Of a stretch of DNA of 63,708 nt, positions 8,925 through 18,238 are shown piece after piece. The DNA lies in NCBI RefSeq assembly GCF_000565285.1, contig NZ_APVL01000021.1, positions 1 through 63,708 of the forward strand, written 5' to 3'. Source of the DNA: Cytobacillus firmus DS1. Lineage in GTDB: Bacteria; Bacillota; Bacilli; Bacillales; Cytobacillaceae. A program made the position numbers and the translations under genes. Numbering within the stretch: position 1 is the first letter of the stretch; each line of letters opens with the position of its first letter. The notes under the pieces are model-generated. The model did not search any database and was not told the DNA's origin. It saw only the letters and a list, made by a program, of their open reading frames with translations.

Positions 8925-11375
8925 TTATTCAGCAGAGACATCTGCAACATTTTTAGTTTCTTCAACCTTCCACATGCATTTTGCTTTGCCGCTTTCGGAA
9001 TCGTCAATGATGAACGATCCATTTGAATAGCGGTCATTAAAACGGATTGCTGAAGCATTAACTGCTTCTATATGGCCTTTTTCTGTTTCAATATATATGT
9101 CATCTTTACTGCGGACAATTACACACCCAACGATACGATGAGGGTTTGATTTCAATTCACGAAGCATCACTACGCCTCTCTTGGCACGGGAGGTGCGTTC
9201 AAATTCAGTCAGCTTCATTTTTTTAATGGAACCCCGCTGTGTAACAATCACAACAGCCTGTTCTTTCGTTTCCTCTATAAGCTGGGCACCTGTAACAAAG
9301 TCGCCGTCTTTGAGATTGATGCCTTTAACTCCAGCAGCCCTTGCCCCTACAATGCTGACCTCTTCCTCGTGGAACCAGAGGCCATATCCCTGGTGGGTCG
9401 CAAGGAAAATTTCCTTGGTGCCATCAGTTAAATAAACGTCAAGAACTTCATCATCGCCCTTTACATTGACAGCAACGAGCGGTTTAGAATATCGCTGTGC
9501 CTTATATGATTTCAGCTCGGTTTTCTTTACCATGCCGTTCTTCGTCATGAACAGAAGATATTCTTCCGTTTCAAAATCTTTTACAGGAATGGCACGGACA
9601 ATCGATTCATTCCGGTCAATTGGAATGATATTGGCAATATGCTGGCCAAGATCTTTCCAGCGGATATCCGGCAGCTGGTGAACAGGGCAGTACAGATAGT
9701 TGCCTTTATTCGTAAATACAAGGAGAACATCAGTTGTATTCATATCAAGCTGGGCAATAATTCTGTCTGAATCCTTCATGCCGAAATCCTGTCCGTTAGA
9801 GGCGGCAAACGATCTCTGGCTGGTACGCTTGACATAGCCTTCCTTCGTTACCGTAACAATAACATCTTCACTTGCTACCAGAACTTCAAGATTGATTTTG
9901 ATTTCCTCGATTTCCGCTTCAATTCTAGTACGGCGTTCATCCGCAAAGCGCTTTTTAACATCCCTTAACTCTTTTTTAATAACCGAGAGCAGCTTCTTCT
10001 CGCTTTCGAGAATAGCCTTAAGCTCGCCGATTAGCTTAGCAAGCTCCTCGGCCTCTGCTCTTAAGGCGGTTATATCGGTATTTGTTAAGCGATATAGCTG
10101 CAAGGAAACAATTGCTTCTGCCTGAGGTTCAGTGAACTCAAACTTTGCAATCAGATTATCTTTCGCATCCCGTTTGTCTTTAGAAGCGCGGATCGCTGCA
10201 ATCACTTCGTCCAGGATAGAAAGAGCCTTCATGAGTCCCTCAACGATATGCTGGCGTGCCTCGGCTTTTTGCAGCTCAAACTGGGATCTGCGTGTGACAA
10301 CCTCTTTACGATGGCCTATGTAAGCATCCAGCAATTCTCTTAACCCCATTAATTTCGGGTGGCGATTGTGGATGGCGACCATATTGAAGTTATATGGAAT
10401 CTGCAGATCGCTGTTTTTGTACAGGTAATGAAGGACGCCTTCAGGATCTGCATCCTTTTTTAACTCGATCACAATACGGAGGCCGGTCCGGTCTGTTTCA
10501 TCACGGACTTCCGCAATGCCTTCCACTTTCCGGTCAAGCCGGAATTCATCAATCTTCTTAACCAGATTGGCTTTATTCACTTCATAAGGAATCTCAGTGA
10601 TGACGATCTGCTTTTTCCCTCCGCGCAAATCCTCAAATTCAGCCTTTCCGCGGACAATGATTTTGCCTCTTCCTGTCTCATAAGCTTTTTTAATTCCATC
10701 GATTCCCTGGATAATGCCTCCAGTAGGGAAGTCCGGCCCTTTAATATGCTCCATCAGATCATCTATGGAACAATCAGGCTTATCCATTCGTAAAATAACA
10801 CCATCAATAATCTCATTCAGATGATGGGGCGGAATATCAGTTGCATATCCCGCAGAGATGCCTGTCGAGCCATTGACAAGCAAATTCGGATAAACTGCCG
10901 GCAAAACGGTTGGCTCATTGGACGTATCATCAAAGTTCGGGATGAATTCAACCGTTCTTTTCTCAATATCTCTCAGCAATTCGGAAGAAAGGGGAGATAA
11001 ACGGGCTTCTGTATAACGCATAGCTGCTGGAGGATCTCCATCGATGCTCCCGTTATTGCCGTGCATTTCCACAAGAAGGTTACGGACCTTCCAATCCTGG
11101 CTCATCCGCACCATCGCATCATAAACTGAAGTATCGCCATGCGGATGATAATTGCCGATTACATTCCCAACTGTTTTAGCGGACTTTCTAAAGCCCTTTT
11201 CATGTGTGTTGCCTTCTACGTGCATGGCATAAAGAATCCGTCTTTGAACAGGCTTTAACCCATCACGTGCATCAGGAAGGGCACGATCCTGAATAATATA
11301 TTTACTATAACGCCCAAAGCGGTCGCCTAATACATCTTCAAGAGGAAGGTCCCTGAATTTTTCAGCAGAACTCAT
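8925..11375 (-). CDS. parC: DNA topoisomerase IV subunit A
   Basis: 816 residues, full length for the family. Near the N-terminus are [17 protein letters not shown] and, around residue 125, [10 protein letters not shown] with the catalytic Tyr that forms the covalent DNA link. QDWKVR and [19 protein letters not shown] form the quinolone-determining region. Beta-pinwheel repeats fill the C-terminus. With ParE it decatenates daughter chromosomes. It overlaps the parE stop by 4 bases (ATGA), so translation is coupled. Confidence 0.97.
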   Translation of the reverse strand: MSSAEKFRDLPLEDVLGDRFGRYSKYIIQDRALPDARDGLKPVQRRILYAMHVEGNTHEKGFRKSAKTVGNVIGNYHPHGDTSVYDAMVRMSQDWKVRNLLVEMHGNNGSIDGDPPAAMRYTEARLSPLSSELLRDIEKRTVEFIPNFDDTSNEPTVLPAVYPNLLVNGSTGISAGYATDIPPHHLNEIIDGVILRMDKPDCSIDDLMEHIKGPDFPTGGIIQGIDGIKKAYETGRGKIIVRGKAEFEDLRGGKKQIVITEIPYEVNKANLVKKIDEFRLDRKVEGIAEVRDETDRTGLRIVIELKKDADPEGVLHYLYKNSDLQIPYNFNMVAIHNRHPKLMGLRELLDAYIGHRKEVVTRRSQFELQKAEARQHIVEGLMKALSILDEVIAAIRASKDKRDAKDNLIAKFEFTEPQAEAIVSLQLYRLTNTDITALRAEAEELAKLIGELKAILESEKKLLSVIKKELRDVKKRFADERRTRIEAEIEEIKINLEVLVASEDVIVTVTKEGYVKRTSQRSFAASNGQDFGMKDSDRIIAQLDMNTTDVLLVFTNKGNYLYCPVHQLPDIRWKDLGQHIANIIPIDRNESIVRAIPVKDFETEEYLLFMTKNGMVKKTELKSYKAQRYSKPLVAVNVKGDDEVLDVYLTDGTKEIFLATHQGYGLWFHEEEVSIVGARAAGVKGINLKDGDFVTGAQLIEETKEQAVVIVTQRGSIKKMKLTEFERTSRAKRGVVMLRELKSNPHRIVGCVIVRSKDDIYIETEKGHIEAVNASAIRFNDRYSNGSFIIDDSESGKAKCMWKVEETKNVADVSAE

Positions 11376-13354
11376 GAGTCAACACCCTCCTCCTCTAGTA
11401 CTGAAATATTTTCATTTTCAAGTATGCTTCCATCTTCTTCAAGGCCGAATGCCACATTCGATTCGATCCATTTGCGCCGGGGTTCAACCTTATCGCCCAT
11501 CAAGGTGGTCACACGGCGTTCAGCTCTGGCTGCATCATCAATTTTGACGCGGATCAATGTGCGCGACTCCGGATCCATAGTTGTCTCCCACAGCTGGTCA
11601 GCATTCATTTCCCCAAGCCCTTTGTAGCGCTGGAGCATATAGCCTTTACCCACTTTTTTAATCGTATCCTGAAGATCATCATCACTCCATGCATACTCAA
11701 TCACTTCTTTTTTGCCTGACCCCCTGCTGACTTTATATAAAGGAGGCAGCGCAATGAATACCTTTCCTGCTTCAAGCAGAGGTTTCATATACCTGTAGAA
11801 GAACGTGAGCAAAAGCACCTGGATATGCGCTCCATCAGTGTCGGCATCTGTCATGATGATTACCTTATCATAGTTGACATCATCCAGATTAAAATCCGCG
11901 CCAACACCTGCCCCAACGGCATGGATAATGGTATTGATTTCTTCATTTTTAAAGATATCCGCAAGCTTTGCTTTTTCTGTATTAATTACTTTACCTCTAA
12001 GCGGAAGAACAGCCTGGAAGCGCCTGTCCCGTCCCTGTTTGGCAGAACCGCCGGCAGAATCACCCTCAACCAGATATAATTCATTTCTTTGAGGGTTCCG
12101 CGATTGTGCCGGAGTCAGTTTTCCGGAAAGCATGGCTTCCGATTTTTTCCGCTTCTTTCCGCTTCTTGCTTCCTCACGTGCTTTACGGGCAGCTTCTCTT
12201 GCCTGGAAAGCTTTTATCGCCTTTTTAATTAACAGAGAGCTTGTCTCAGGGTTTTCTTCAAGGAAATAAGACAAATGTTCGGAAACAACTGAATCAACAG
12301 CAGATCGTGCTTCACTGGTCCCCAGTTTGCCTTTCGTCTGGCCCTCAAACTGCAGAAGCTCCTCAGGAACACGAACAGAGATTATCGCAGTGAATCCTTC
12401 ACGCAGATCCGCTCCATCCAGGTTTTTATCTTTTTCCTTCAGAAGATTCACTTTGCGGGCATATTCATTAAAAGCCCTTGTCATCGCAGTTTTGCTCCCG
12501 GCCTCATGCGTACCGCCGTCCTTTGTCCGGACGTTGTTGACGAATGAAAGGACATTTTCAGAGTAGCCATCATTGAATTGAAAAGCAAAATCCACTTCAA
12601 TTGCATTGCTTTCGCCTTCAAAGCTTACGACAGGGTGCAGAACATCCTTTTCTTCATTTAAATATCCTACAAATGCTTCTATACCGTTTTCATAGTGAAA
12701 AACGTCATGAAAATCATTACGCTCATCTATAATTTCTATTTTCATTCCTTTTAAAAGGAATGCAGACTCACGAAGACGCTCGCAAAGCGTTTCGTAATTA
12801 TATGTGGTTGTCGAAAAAATCGACGGATCCGGCTTAAAGTGAATGGTAGTCCCTGATTGATTTGTCTTGCCCGTTTTTTCCAGTGTAGTCACCGGCTTGC
12901 CGCCCAGCTCGAAACGCTGTTCATATACAAATCCGTCACGTTTAATTTTAACCACAAGCCATTCGGAAAGGGCGTTGACGACAGATGCGCCAACACCATG
13001 AAGCCCGCCGCTCGTCTTATAGCCTCCCTGGCCAAACTTTCCCCCTGCATGAAGGACAGTTAATATGACTTCCGGAGTCGGCTTGCCCATTCTATGCATA
13101 CCTGTAGGCATTCCGCGTCCTTTATCTTGTACACTAATAGAATTATCTTTATGTATTCTGACAATGATATGATCCCCGTAACCTGCCAGTGCTTCATCGA
13201 CAGCATTATCGACAATCTCATATACAAGATGGTGCAAACCCCTTGCATCCGTACTTCCAATGTACATCCCAGGGCGTTTTCTAACCGCTTCAAGCCCTTC
13301 GAGTACCTGTATGGCATCATCATTGTAGTCAAAAGCTTCCTGATTTCTTGCCAC
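11372..13354 (-). CDS. parE: DNA topoisomerase IV subunit B
   Basis: 660 residues when started at the GTG (13352-13354), which has AAAGGGG 7 bases upstream and gives the usual [12 protein letters not shown] start. The frame is open further upstream, but the ATG two codons earlier is too close to the SD. GHKL ATPase motifs are present ([31 protein letters not shown]), as are the TOPRIM motifs ([22 protein letters not shown]). It supplies ATP-driven strand passage with ParC. A LexA box sits at the promoter. Confidence 0.96.
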   Translation of the reverse strand: MARNQEAFDYNDDAIQVLEGLEAVRKRPGMYIGSTDARGLHHLVYEIVDNAVDEALAGYGDHIIVRIHKDNSISVQDKGRGMPTGMHRMGKPTPEVILTVLHAGGKFGQGGYKTSGGLHGVGASVVNALSEWLVVKIKRDGFVYEQRFELGGKPVTTLEKTGKTNQSGTTIHFKPDPSIFSTTTYNYETLCERLRESAFLLKGMKIEIIDERNDFHDVFHYENGIEAFVGYLNEEKDVLHPVVSFEGESNAIEVDFAFQFNDGYSENVLSFVNNVRTKDGGTHEAGSKTAMTRAFNEYARKVNLLKEKDKNLDGADLREGFTAIISVRVPEELLQFEGQTKGKLGTSEARSAVDSVVSEHLSYFLEENPETSSLLIKKAIKAFQAREAARKAREEARSGKKRKKSEAMLSGKLTPAQSRNPQRNELYLVEGDSAGGSAKQGRDRRFQAVLPLRGKVINTEKAKLADIFKNEEINTIIHAVGAGVGADFNLDDVNYDKVIIMTDADTDGAHIQVLLLTFFYRYMKPLLEAGKVFIALPPLYKVSRGSGKKEVIEYAWSDDDLQDTIKKVGKGYMLQRYKGLGEMNADQLWETTMDPESRTLIRVKIDDAARAERRVTTLMGDKVEPRRKWIESNVAFGLEEDGSILENENISVLEEEGVDS

Positions 13355-13468
13355 GAACATACCCCTTTCATTTCCTGCAAAAAACACTTGCCGCCGAAAA
13401 TCACGGCATTGGAACACCCCTATAAGAATTCGGCTGTACAGCCATTTTCTTTGTGAAAAAACAATATT

Positions 13469-13526
13469 CGAACAGGTGTTCTACATTTATATTTTACCAT
13501 ATAAATTTGGATGGTCTATGCTTTAT
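13469..13526 (-). promoter_or_regulatory. parE promoter with LexA (DinR) operator
   Basis: CGAACAGGTGTTCT (13469-13482) fits the Bacillus LexA consensus CGAAC-N4-GTTC. It lies just downstream of an extended -10 element (TGG-TAAAAT) with a TAGACC -35 candidate 16 bases further up, about 110 bases before parE. Repressor bound here would cover the transcription start, so SOS control of parE-parC is likely. Confidence 0.75.
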
Positions 13527-13639
13527 TTTATCTATTTATTTGGTTTTGGCAAATAAGATCTTGAGATTTAAGAGATTTATCATGATTATTTCCGTTACAC
13601 GAACCCTTTATTTACAGGGATTCTATAAAAAATAAAAAA

Positions 13640-13664
13640 CATGAGATCTTGAAGAGACCTCATG
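13640..13664 (-). terminator. Terminator of the yneT unit
   Basis: CATGAG pairs with CTCATG with an inner TCT/AGA pairing, followed on the minus strand by TTTTTTATTTTTT. Confidence 0.85.
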
Positions 13665-13671
13665 CTTTAGT

Positions 13672-14085
13672 TTACTTTGTCAGAGCATGTTCAACTTTAA
13701 TGCAGCGGTCCATGATGACAATGTACCCTTTTTCTTTTAGAAAATCATATGCTTCCTGGTTTGCCACTCCGAGCTGAGCCCAGAAAATATCAGCATCTAT
13801 TTCAGCAGATTCCCGTGCGATTTCCGGAAGAAACTCAGACCGCCTGAATACATTAACGATATCCACATGCCCCTCGATGTCTTTAAGACTGGGCACTGCC
13901 TTAACACCAAGTACTTCATCAACAGACGGATTAACCGGAATGATTTCATAGCCCGCTTTTTGCATTGCCTCTGATACCATATAGGATGTACGTTCAGGAT
14001 TTCCGCTTAATCCTACGACAGCAATCCGCTTTGCCTTTTTTTAGAGGACACCGATTTCGTCCCTGCTTGGGTTTTCAATAGCCAT
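13672..14085 (-). pseudogene. yneT: CoA-binding protein YneT, interrupted by a nonsense codon
   Basis: The true start is the ATG at 14083-14085, with a GGAGGG site before it. The frame reads MAIENPSRDEIGVL, then TAA (14041-14043), then continues without a shift as KKAKRIAVVGLSGNPERTSYM and on to a normal end. YneT homologues have Leu at the stop position, so one base change (TTA to TAA) explains it. The remainder keeps the CoA/NAD-binding Rossmann pattern. An internal restart would lose the first strand, so I call it a pseudogene. It sits at the edge of the purine/BMC region and next to a GNAT fragment. Decay looks recent because only one lesion is visible. Confidence 0.85.
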
Positions 14086-14119
14086 TTTGTTCCCTCCATT
14101 TTATCTGGTTAATTATATT

Positions 14120-14299
14120 TTACCTAAAAACACAAAAGCACACTAACTTATTGCTCTTATACCCGAATATCAAGCTTATAATAATCAATGATCTCTCAAC
14201 TTTAAACCCGGCTTTTTTATAAATAGACAGCGCTTTCTCGTTTGCTGTTCCTGCACAAAGCTTAATGATTTTGGCTTCACAATTGCCCTTTACTATATT
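14120..14299 (-). pseudogene. C-terminal fragment of a GNAT acetyltransferase
   Basis: Between in-frame stops at 14300 and 14120 the minus strand reads AKIIKLCAGTANEKALSIYKK followed by AGF. This is the typical ending of GNAT acetyltransferases, where NxxAxxxYxKxGF binds acetyl-CoA. There is no start codon, and the N-terminal core is absent. It is a small relic between yneT and the BMC operon, and may mark a recombination junction. Confidence 0.65.
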
Positions 14300-14345
14300 T
14301 TACCATAAAAAAACCGGTTGATTTGCTTTCAGCCGAATTAGAAGA

Positions 14346-15683
14346 TTAATAAACTGCTGTCTCTAATCTCTTGAGCAGCCTTTTTATGCTGCTGTTCGCT
14401 TCTTTTAAAACAACTTCTTTATCAACTGTGTTCAGCTTCCTATTTTCCATCACCAATTTACCGTTGACAATGGTAGATTCTACATCTGCACGAGTGGCAG
14501 AATAGACTATCCTCGAGATGGTGTCGATATCAAATGACGGATATACATGAAAGTCATTAAGATTAAGAATAGCAAGATCTGCTTTCTTTCCGGGCTCCAG
14601 ACTTCCGATTTCCTGTTCCATTCCAACTGCCTTTGCTCCGCCGATTGTCGCCATTCTGAAGACGGTTCTTGCATTCATTGCAGTTGGGCCGTGCACAGGC
14701 TTCTGAATGAGGGCAGCCAATCTCATTTCATTAAACATATCCAGATTGTTATTGCAGGGAGCCCCGTCAGCCCCCAGGCTGACAAAAGCCTGCTGATCCA
14801 ATAAGGAGGGAATCTCCGCTACACCAGATGCCAGCTTTAGATTGGATCCCGGACAATGGCTGACCTTTACGCCCCGCTCTTTAATGATTCTTTTTTCTTC
14901 TTCATTAAGCCAAACACAATGAGCCAGTATCAGCCTTTCATTGGCAAGGCCAATGCTGTCAAGATAGACTACATTCCGCATACCCAGTTCTCTTTCGACA
15001 AGGAGAATTTCATTGGCGTTTTCCGATGCATGAGTATGAACTCTAACATTGTACTGTGCTGAGAGATCTCTGACGTTTGTCAACAGTTCCTCTGTGCAGG
15101 AAACGACAAATCGGGGACAGAAGGCATATTGTATTCGCCCATTATCACGGTTATGCCATCTTTCAAGGAGATCCACGCTTTGCTGGATGGATTTGGAGGT
15201 ATTTTCTCTTAATGGAACAGGGACCTCATCCCCTTTATCCATCATGACCTTTCCGGCGAGTGCCCGTATTCCGCTTTTGGCAATGGCCTGAAATGCATAT
15301 TCGGTATGATTAACGGTTTCCATGTCCACTACAGTTGTTGTTCCGCTCTGGAGCAATTCGCCAATTCCGAGCATGGCAGAATAATAGATGGACTCTTCAT
15401 CATGTGATGCCTCAAGCGGCCAGATCTTCTGCTTTAGCCAATCAAGCAGCTCCAAATCATCAGCCTGCCCGCGGAATAATGTCTGGCACAGATGGATATG
15501 TGTCTGAATGAATCCCGGAATGATCGTCTTTCCGGTGGCATCGATTACTTTATCGGCTTTATGTGATAAGTTCTGTCCAATTTCGGCAATACGGTCATCT
15601 ACAATATATAAATCCCCGAAAATGATTTCTTCAGCTGCATTCATTGTAATAATTTCAGCGTTTTTTATCAGAATACTGCTCAA
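14346..15683 (-). CDS. Amidohydrolase of the SsnA/AtzA/guanine-deaminase type
   Basis: 445 residues from a TTG start with GGAGG 6 bases upstream. All metal ligands of the mononuclear Zn/Fe deaminase class are visible: THIHLCQTLFRG (near residue 62), HTHASEN (near 217), HCVWL and GADGAPCNN (near 305). These enzymes hydrolyse amino groups on purine, pyrimidine or imidazole rings. It is the last gene of the BMC operon and overlaps the M20 gene by 4 bases. Candidate roles are guanine deaminase or, by pathway logic, 4-aminoimidazole deaminase; the sequence does not decide. The C-terminus is a basic amphipathic helix (SSIKRLLKRLETAV) that could also serve targeting (inference). Confidence 0.85.
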   Translation of the reverse strand: MSSILIKNAEIITMNAAEEIIFGDLYIVDDRIAEIGQNLSHKADKVIDATGKTIIPGFIQTHIHLCQTLFRGQADDLELLDWLKQKIWPLEASHDEESIYYSAMLGIGELLQSGTTTVVDMETVNHTEYAFQAIAKSGIRALAGKVMMDKGDEVPVPLRENTSKSIQQSVDLLERWHNRDNGRIQYAFCPRFVVSCTEELLTNVRDLSAQYNVRVHTHASENANEILLVERELGMRNVVYLDSIGLANERLILAHCVWLNEEEKRIIKERGVKVSHCPGSNLKLASGVAEIPSLLDQQAFVSLGADGAPCNNNLDMFNEMRLAALIQKPVHGPTAMNARTVFRMATIGGAKAVGMEQEIGSLEPGKKADLAILNLNDFHVYPSFDIDTISRIVYSATRADVESTIVNGKLVMENRKLNTVDKEVVLKEANSSIKRLLKRLETAVY

Positions 15684-16852
15684 TTTCTTCCTCCCCCTCG
15701 CATTGGACTGACTTCTGACGGCTCCAGCTTTCCATATGACATAATAAGCTGTCTGTAAAATTGAATAGAGCGCTGATATGCCGCCAGACTAACCCACTCA
15801 TTTGGCTGATGTGCCAGCTTTTCATCACCTGGGCCATAAATCAAGGTAGGAATTTCACTCCTAGGATTAAGTACGGCACCATCTGTATAGTAGGACACCC
15901 CGTAATGGTCCGCTTCCGATTCGCCCTTTACCATCTGCGCAATTTGAATAATGTCTTGAGCTGGATCAGTTAAAATAGATGGACGGTCAAGAAGGGTTTC
16001 AATACTGTACTTATAAATTTCACCCTGATCCAATAGAACATCCAGTTTGGATTTTAGCTTTTTTATAAAATGGAAATGGGATTGAGGGGGAACCGTTCTA
16101 ATATCTGCTCTGATGCTGCATTTATCTGGAATGACATTGGTCTGCAATCCTCCTTCAATCATGGTAACAGCCAGGCTGCTTTGTCCGAGGGGCTTCTTTT
16201 CTGTCTTCCATTCAATTTTCATTTCATCCAATACCCTGATTATTTTCAGCATGTGATCTACTGCATTGATTCCCTGTTCCGGCATGGAACCGTGAGAGGT
16301 TTTTCCATAAGCTGTGATCTCAAGCCAAAGGGCTCCCTTATGGCCAATCACAATTTTTTCATTTGTCGGTTCAGCAATGACAAGTGCATCAATTTTTCGG
16401 CCATCATTTTCTTTTAAAAATGTCCTGGCACCGCAGCTGTCGACTTCTTCCCCGGCTGTTGCCAGAAAGGTTACGTCAGCAGGCAGATCAGTATGGGTGA
16501 GATACAGCTCCTCCAAAGCCAGGAACATTGCTGCAAGGCCGCTTTTCATATCAGAAGCTCCTCTGCCATAAATCCGGCCATTTGCGATTTCCCCTGAAAA
16601 AGGGGAGTGTACCCATTCTCCTGTTCCAGGGGAAACTGTATCCATATGGCCGCATAAGAATAGCTGTTTACCGCTTTTTCCGGGAAGCGTAACTTCAAAA
16701 TTGCTTCGGGTCTCATCAAGCATGGTCACCTTAAAAGGCAGACCTTTTTCTTTGCATCTATTAATAAAAGCTTCAGTCACTAAATGCTCGTTTCCGGGCG
16801 GATTGGAGCTGTCAATTTGGAGCAGATGCTGAAGAAACTGAATATCATTCAT
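15680..16852 (-). CDS. M20 family metallohydrolase (ArgE/DapE type)
   Basis: 390 residues. Di-zinc motifs are visible: CGHMDTVSPG (near residue 68), GRGASDMKSG (near 95), AGEEVDSCG (near 132) and the C-terminal HQPNE. Family members remove acyl, carbamoyl or formyl-type groups from amino nitrogen. In a purine pathway a late amide or formimino hydrolysis is possible, but no substrate can be read from sequence. It overlaps the DUF1989 stop by 4 bases (ATGA) and the next gene by 4 bases, so the three are translationally coupled. Confidence 0.85.
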   Translation of the reverse strand: MNDIQFLQHLLQIDSSNPPGNEHLVTEAFINRCKEKGLPFKVTMLDETRSNFEVTLPGKSGKQLFLCGHMDTVSPGTGEWVHSPFSGEIANGRIYGRGASDMKSGLAAMFLALEELYLTHTDLPADVTFLATAGEEVDSCGARTFLKENDGRKIDALVIAEPTNEKIVIGHKGALWLEITAYGKTSHGSMPEQGINAVDHMLKIIRVLDEMKIEWKTEKKPLGQSSLAVTMIEGGLQTNVIPDKCSIRADIRTVPPQSHFHFIKKLKSKLDVLLDQGEIYKYSIETLLDRPSILTDPAQDIIQIAQMVKGESEADHYGVSYYTDGAVLNPRSEIPTLIYGPGDEKLAHQPNEWVSLAAYQRSIQFYRQLIMSYGKLEPSEVSPMRGGGRN

Positions 16853-17475
16853 GAATCTGCCTCCATAATTTGCATTTTAATAGGGGTCACTTTAAACCCA
16901 TTAACAGGCGCCATGTCCTGGGAACACGTTGTACAGGCAATGACTACATCGCACAGTGCTTTCAGCCTTATGTAATCGCCTGGCTTGGAAAGGGGTTCTG
17001 CAATGACATAATCCCCAACATCATCAAGGACATTATTCATAAAGATATTAATGGGATCCGGAATAACCGGGGGATGAATATTATACTTTTTCAATGCATT
17101 CGCAATATTATCATGGCAATTAGGGTGGTCCTCTTTATCGAAATCAACTTTGTAGCGGTAATAATCACATGCCGGAAAGAAGAAATCATGTTTTCCAACA
17201 GTATCTTCCAACAGCTGCATTAGCGGACGGCGGCGGTTGCTGTAAAGCCAGTCTCCCGTTTTAAGCCGTATGCTGCTTAGTGAAGCGCGCATATGGACAG
17301 GTGAAACATGTTCCCCGGGATCTTCATAGTTAAAGCAGACGAAATCCCCTACCTGTTTTCCTTCCATATCAATAATAATCAGATCTTCCCCTTTGTGTAT
17401 CAGTGCGCTTCTTCCTTCATACGGCGGGATAATAATTTCGTCCCGGATCTTGCCTCTGTTAAAAACCTCTTTCAT
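16849..17475 (-). CDS. DUF1989 (urea carboxylase-associated) family protein
   Basis: 208 residues. DUF1989 proteins are found beside urea/guanidine carboxylases and in purine or allophanate gene sets; some are believed to act as deiminases or hydrolases. Conserved-looking segments include CHDNIANALKKY, INIFMNN and the C-terminal CTTCSQDMAPVNG, whose two Cys may bind metal. It sits between the cyclase and M20 genes in the BMC operon. No precise reaction is claimed. Confidence 0.75.
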   Translation of the reverse strand: MKEVFNRGKIRDEIIIPPYEGRSALIHKGEDLIIIDMEGKQVGDFVCFNYEDPGEHVSPVHMRASLSSIRLKTGDWLYSNRRRPLMQLLEDTVGKHDFFFPACDYYRYKVDFDKEDHPNCHDNIANALKKYNIHPPVIPDPINIFMNNVLDDVGDYVIAEPLSKPGDYIRLKALCDVVIACTTCSQDMAPVNGFKVTPIKMQIMEADS

Positions 17476-17495
17476 TTGATCACCAGCCTTTGTTG

Positions 17496-18179
17496 TTATT
17501 CAATGAAAACTGCAACCGCACGAATCGGAGACCCCGTACCTTTCCGAATTCTGAGCGGGAGTCCGAAATATAGAAATCGCATGCCTGCGATCTGGTCGAG
17601 ATTGCAGAGATTTTCCGTATTGGTTATTCCGTATTCACGGCAAATAAGATGTCCGGAGTACTTAGGATCATCCGGATGGTCAATGGCCGGAGCATCAATG
17701 CCTATATTGACTGCACCTTTATCAGCCAGCCATTTTGCTGCCTGATAATCCAGGCCGGTATACGTGGTGAGCCATTTGTCGGTACCATAAGACCGATTGT
17801 AATGGCCTGTATAAAGGAGGACGATATCTCCTTTTTCAATAAACTTCTGTGATTTCTTCAGTGCATCCTCGAGATCACGGTCAGTTATATATTGATGAGG
17901 CTGGATGTGGGATACATCAAGGCAAACTGCCGGCCCGTAAAAATACTCAAGCGGCATTTCATCGATGTATTGGCCGTTAGGATCATACTCATAAGTTGCA
18001 TCACTATGAGTTGGACCATGTTCATTGATTAATAGATTATTAGTAGCAAACATAAATCCAATTTGCTTTTCACTTTCTTCGTGGGAGATATTCGGGAAGA
18101 TCATTGTTTTCTGATGAAGGGGAAAAACAGGCATCCCCTGATAAATTTCCTGTGTTAAGTCGACAAGCTTAACTCCCAT
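17496..18179 (-). CDS. Cyclase family (kynurenine formamidase-like) hydrolase
   Basis: 227 residues. The metal motif HxxTHxD is present as HGPTHSDATYEYD (near residue 54), with a Pro where the usual Gly stands, and a conserved late segment GIDAPAIDHPDD. PF04199 enzymes hydrolyse formamide- or lactam-type bonds with a divalent metal. Opening of a five-membered ring lactam such as imidazolone would fit the pathway (inference). AGGAGG lies 6 bases before the ATG. A hairpin lies between it and the preceding gene. Confidence 0.8.
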   Translation of the reverse strand: MGVKLVDLTQEIYQGMPVFPLHQKTMIFPNISHEESEKQIGFMFATNNLLINEHGPTHSDATYEYDPNGQYIDEMPLEYFYGPAVCLDVSHIQPHQYITDRDLEDALKKSQKFIEKGDIVLLYTGHYNRSYGTDKWLTTYTGLDYQAAKWLADKGAVNIGIDAPAIDHPDDPKYSGHLICREYGITNTENLCNLDQIAGMRFLYFGLPLRIRKGTGSPIRAVAVFIE

Positions 18180-18210
18180 GCTATTCCTCCTTTACCTGCT
18201 GTATAAATGA

Positions 18211-18233
18211 AAAGCGGCAGAGAACGCCGCTTT
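18211..18233 (-). terminator. Intra-operon terminator or attenuator
   Basis: AAAGCGGC pairs with GCCGCTTT (8 bp) right after the 18239 gene stop, and the minus strand continues TTTTCATTT. It may lower expression of the four distal genes. Confidence 0.7.
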
Positions 18234-18238
18234 AATGA

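Noticed and set aside
14041..14043. Recoding of the yneT stop as a rare amino acid
   Set aside because: It is TAA, not TGA or TAG, and the family has Leu there, so plain nonsense mutation is the simpler reading.
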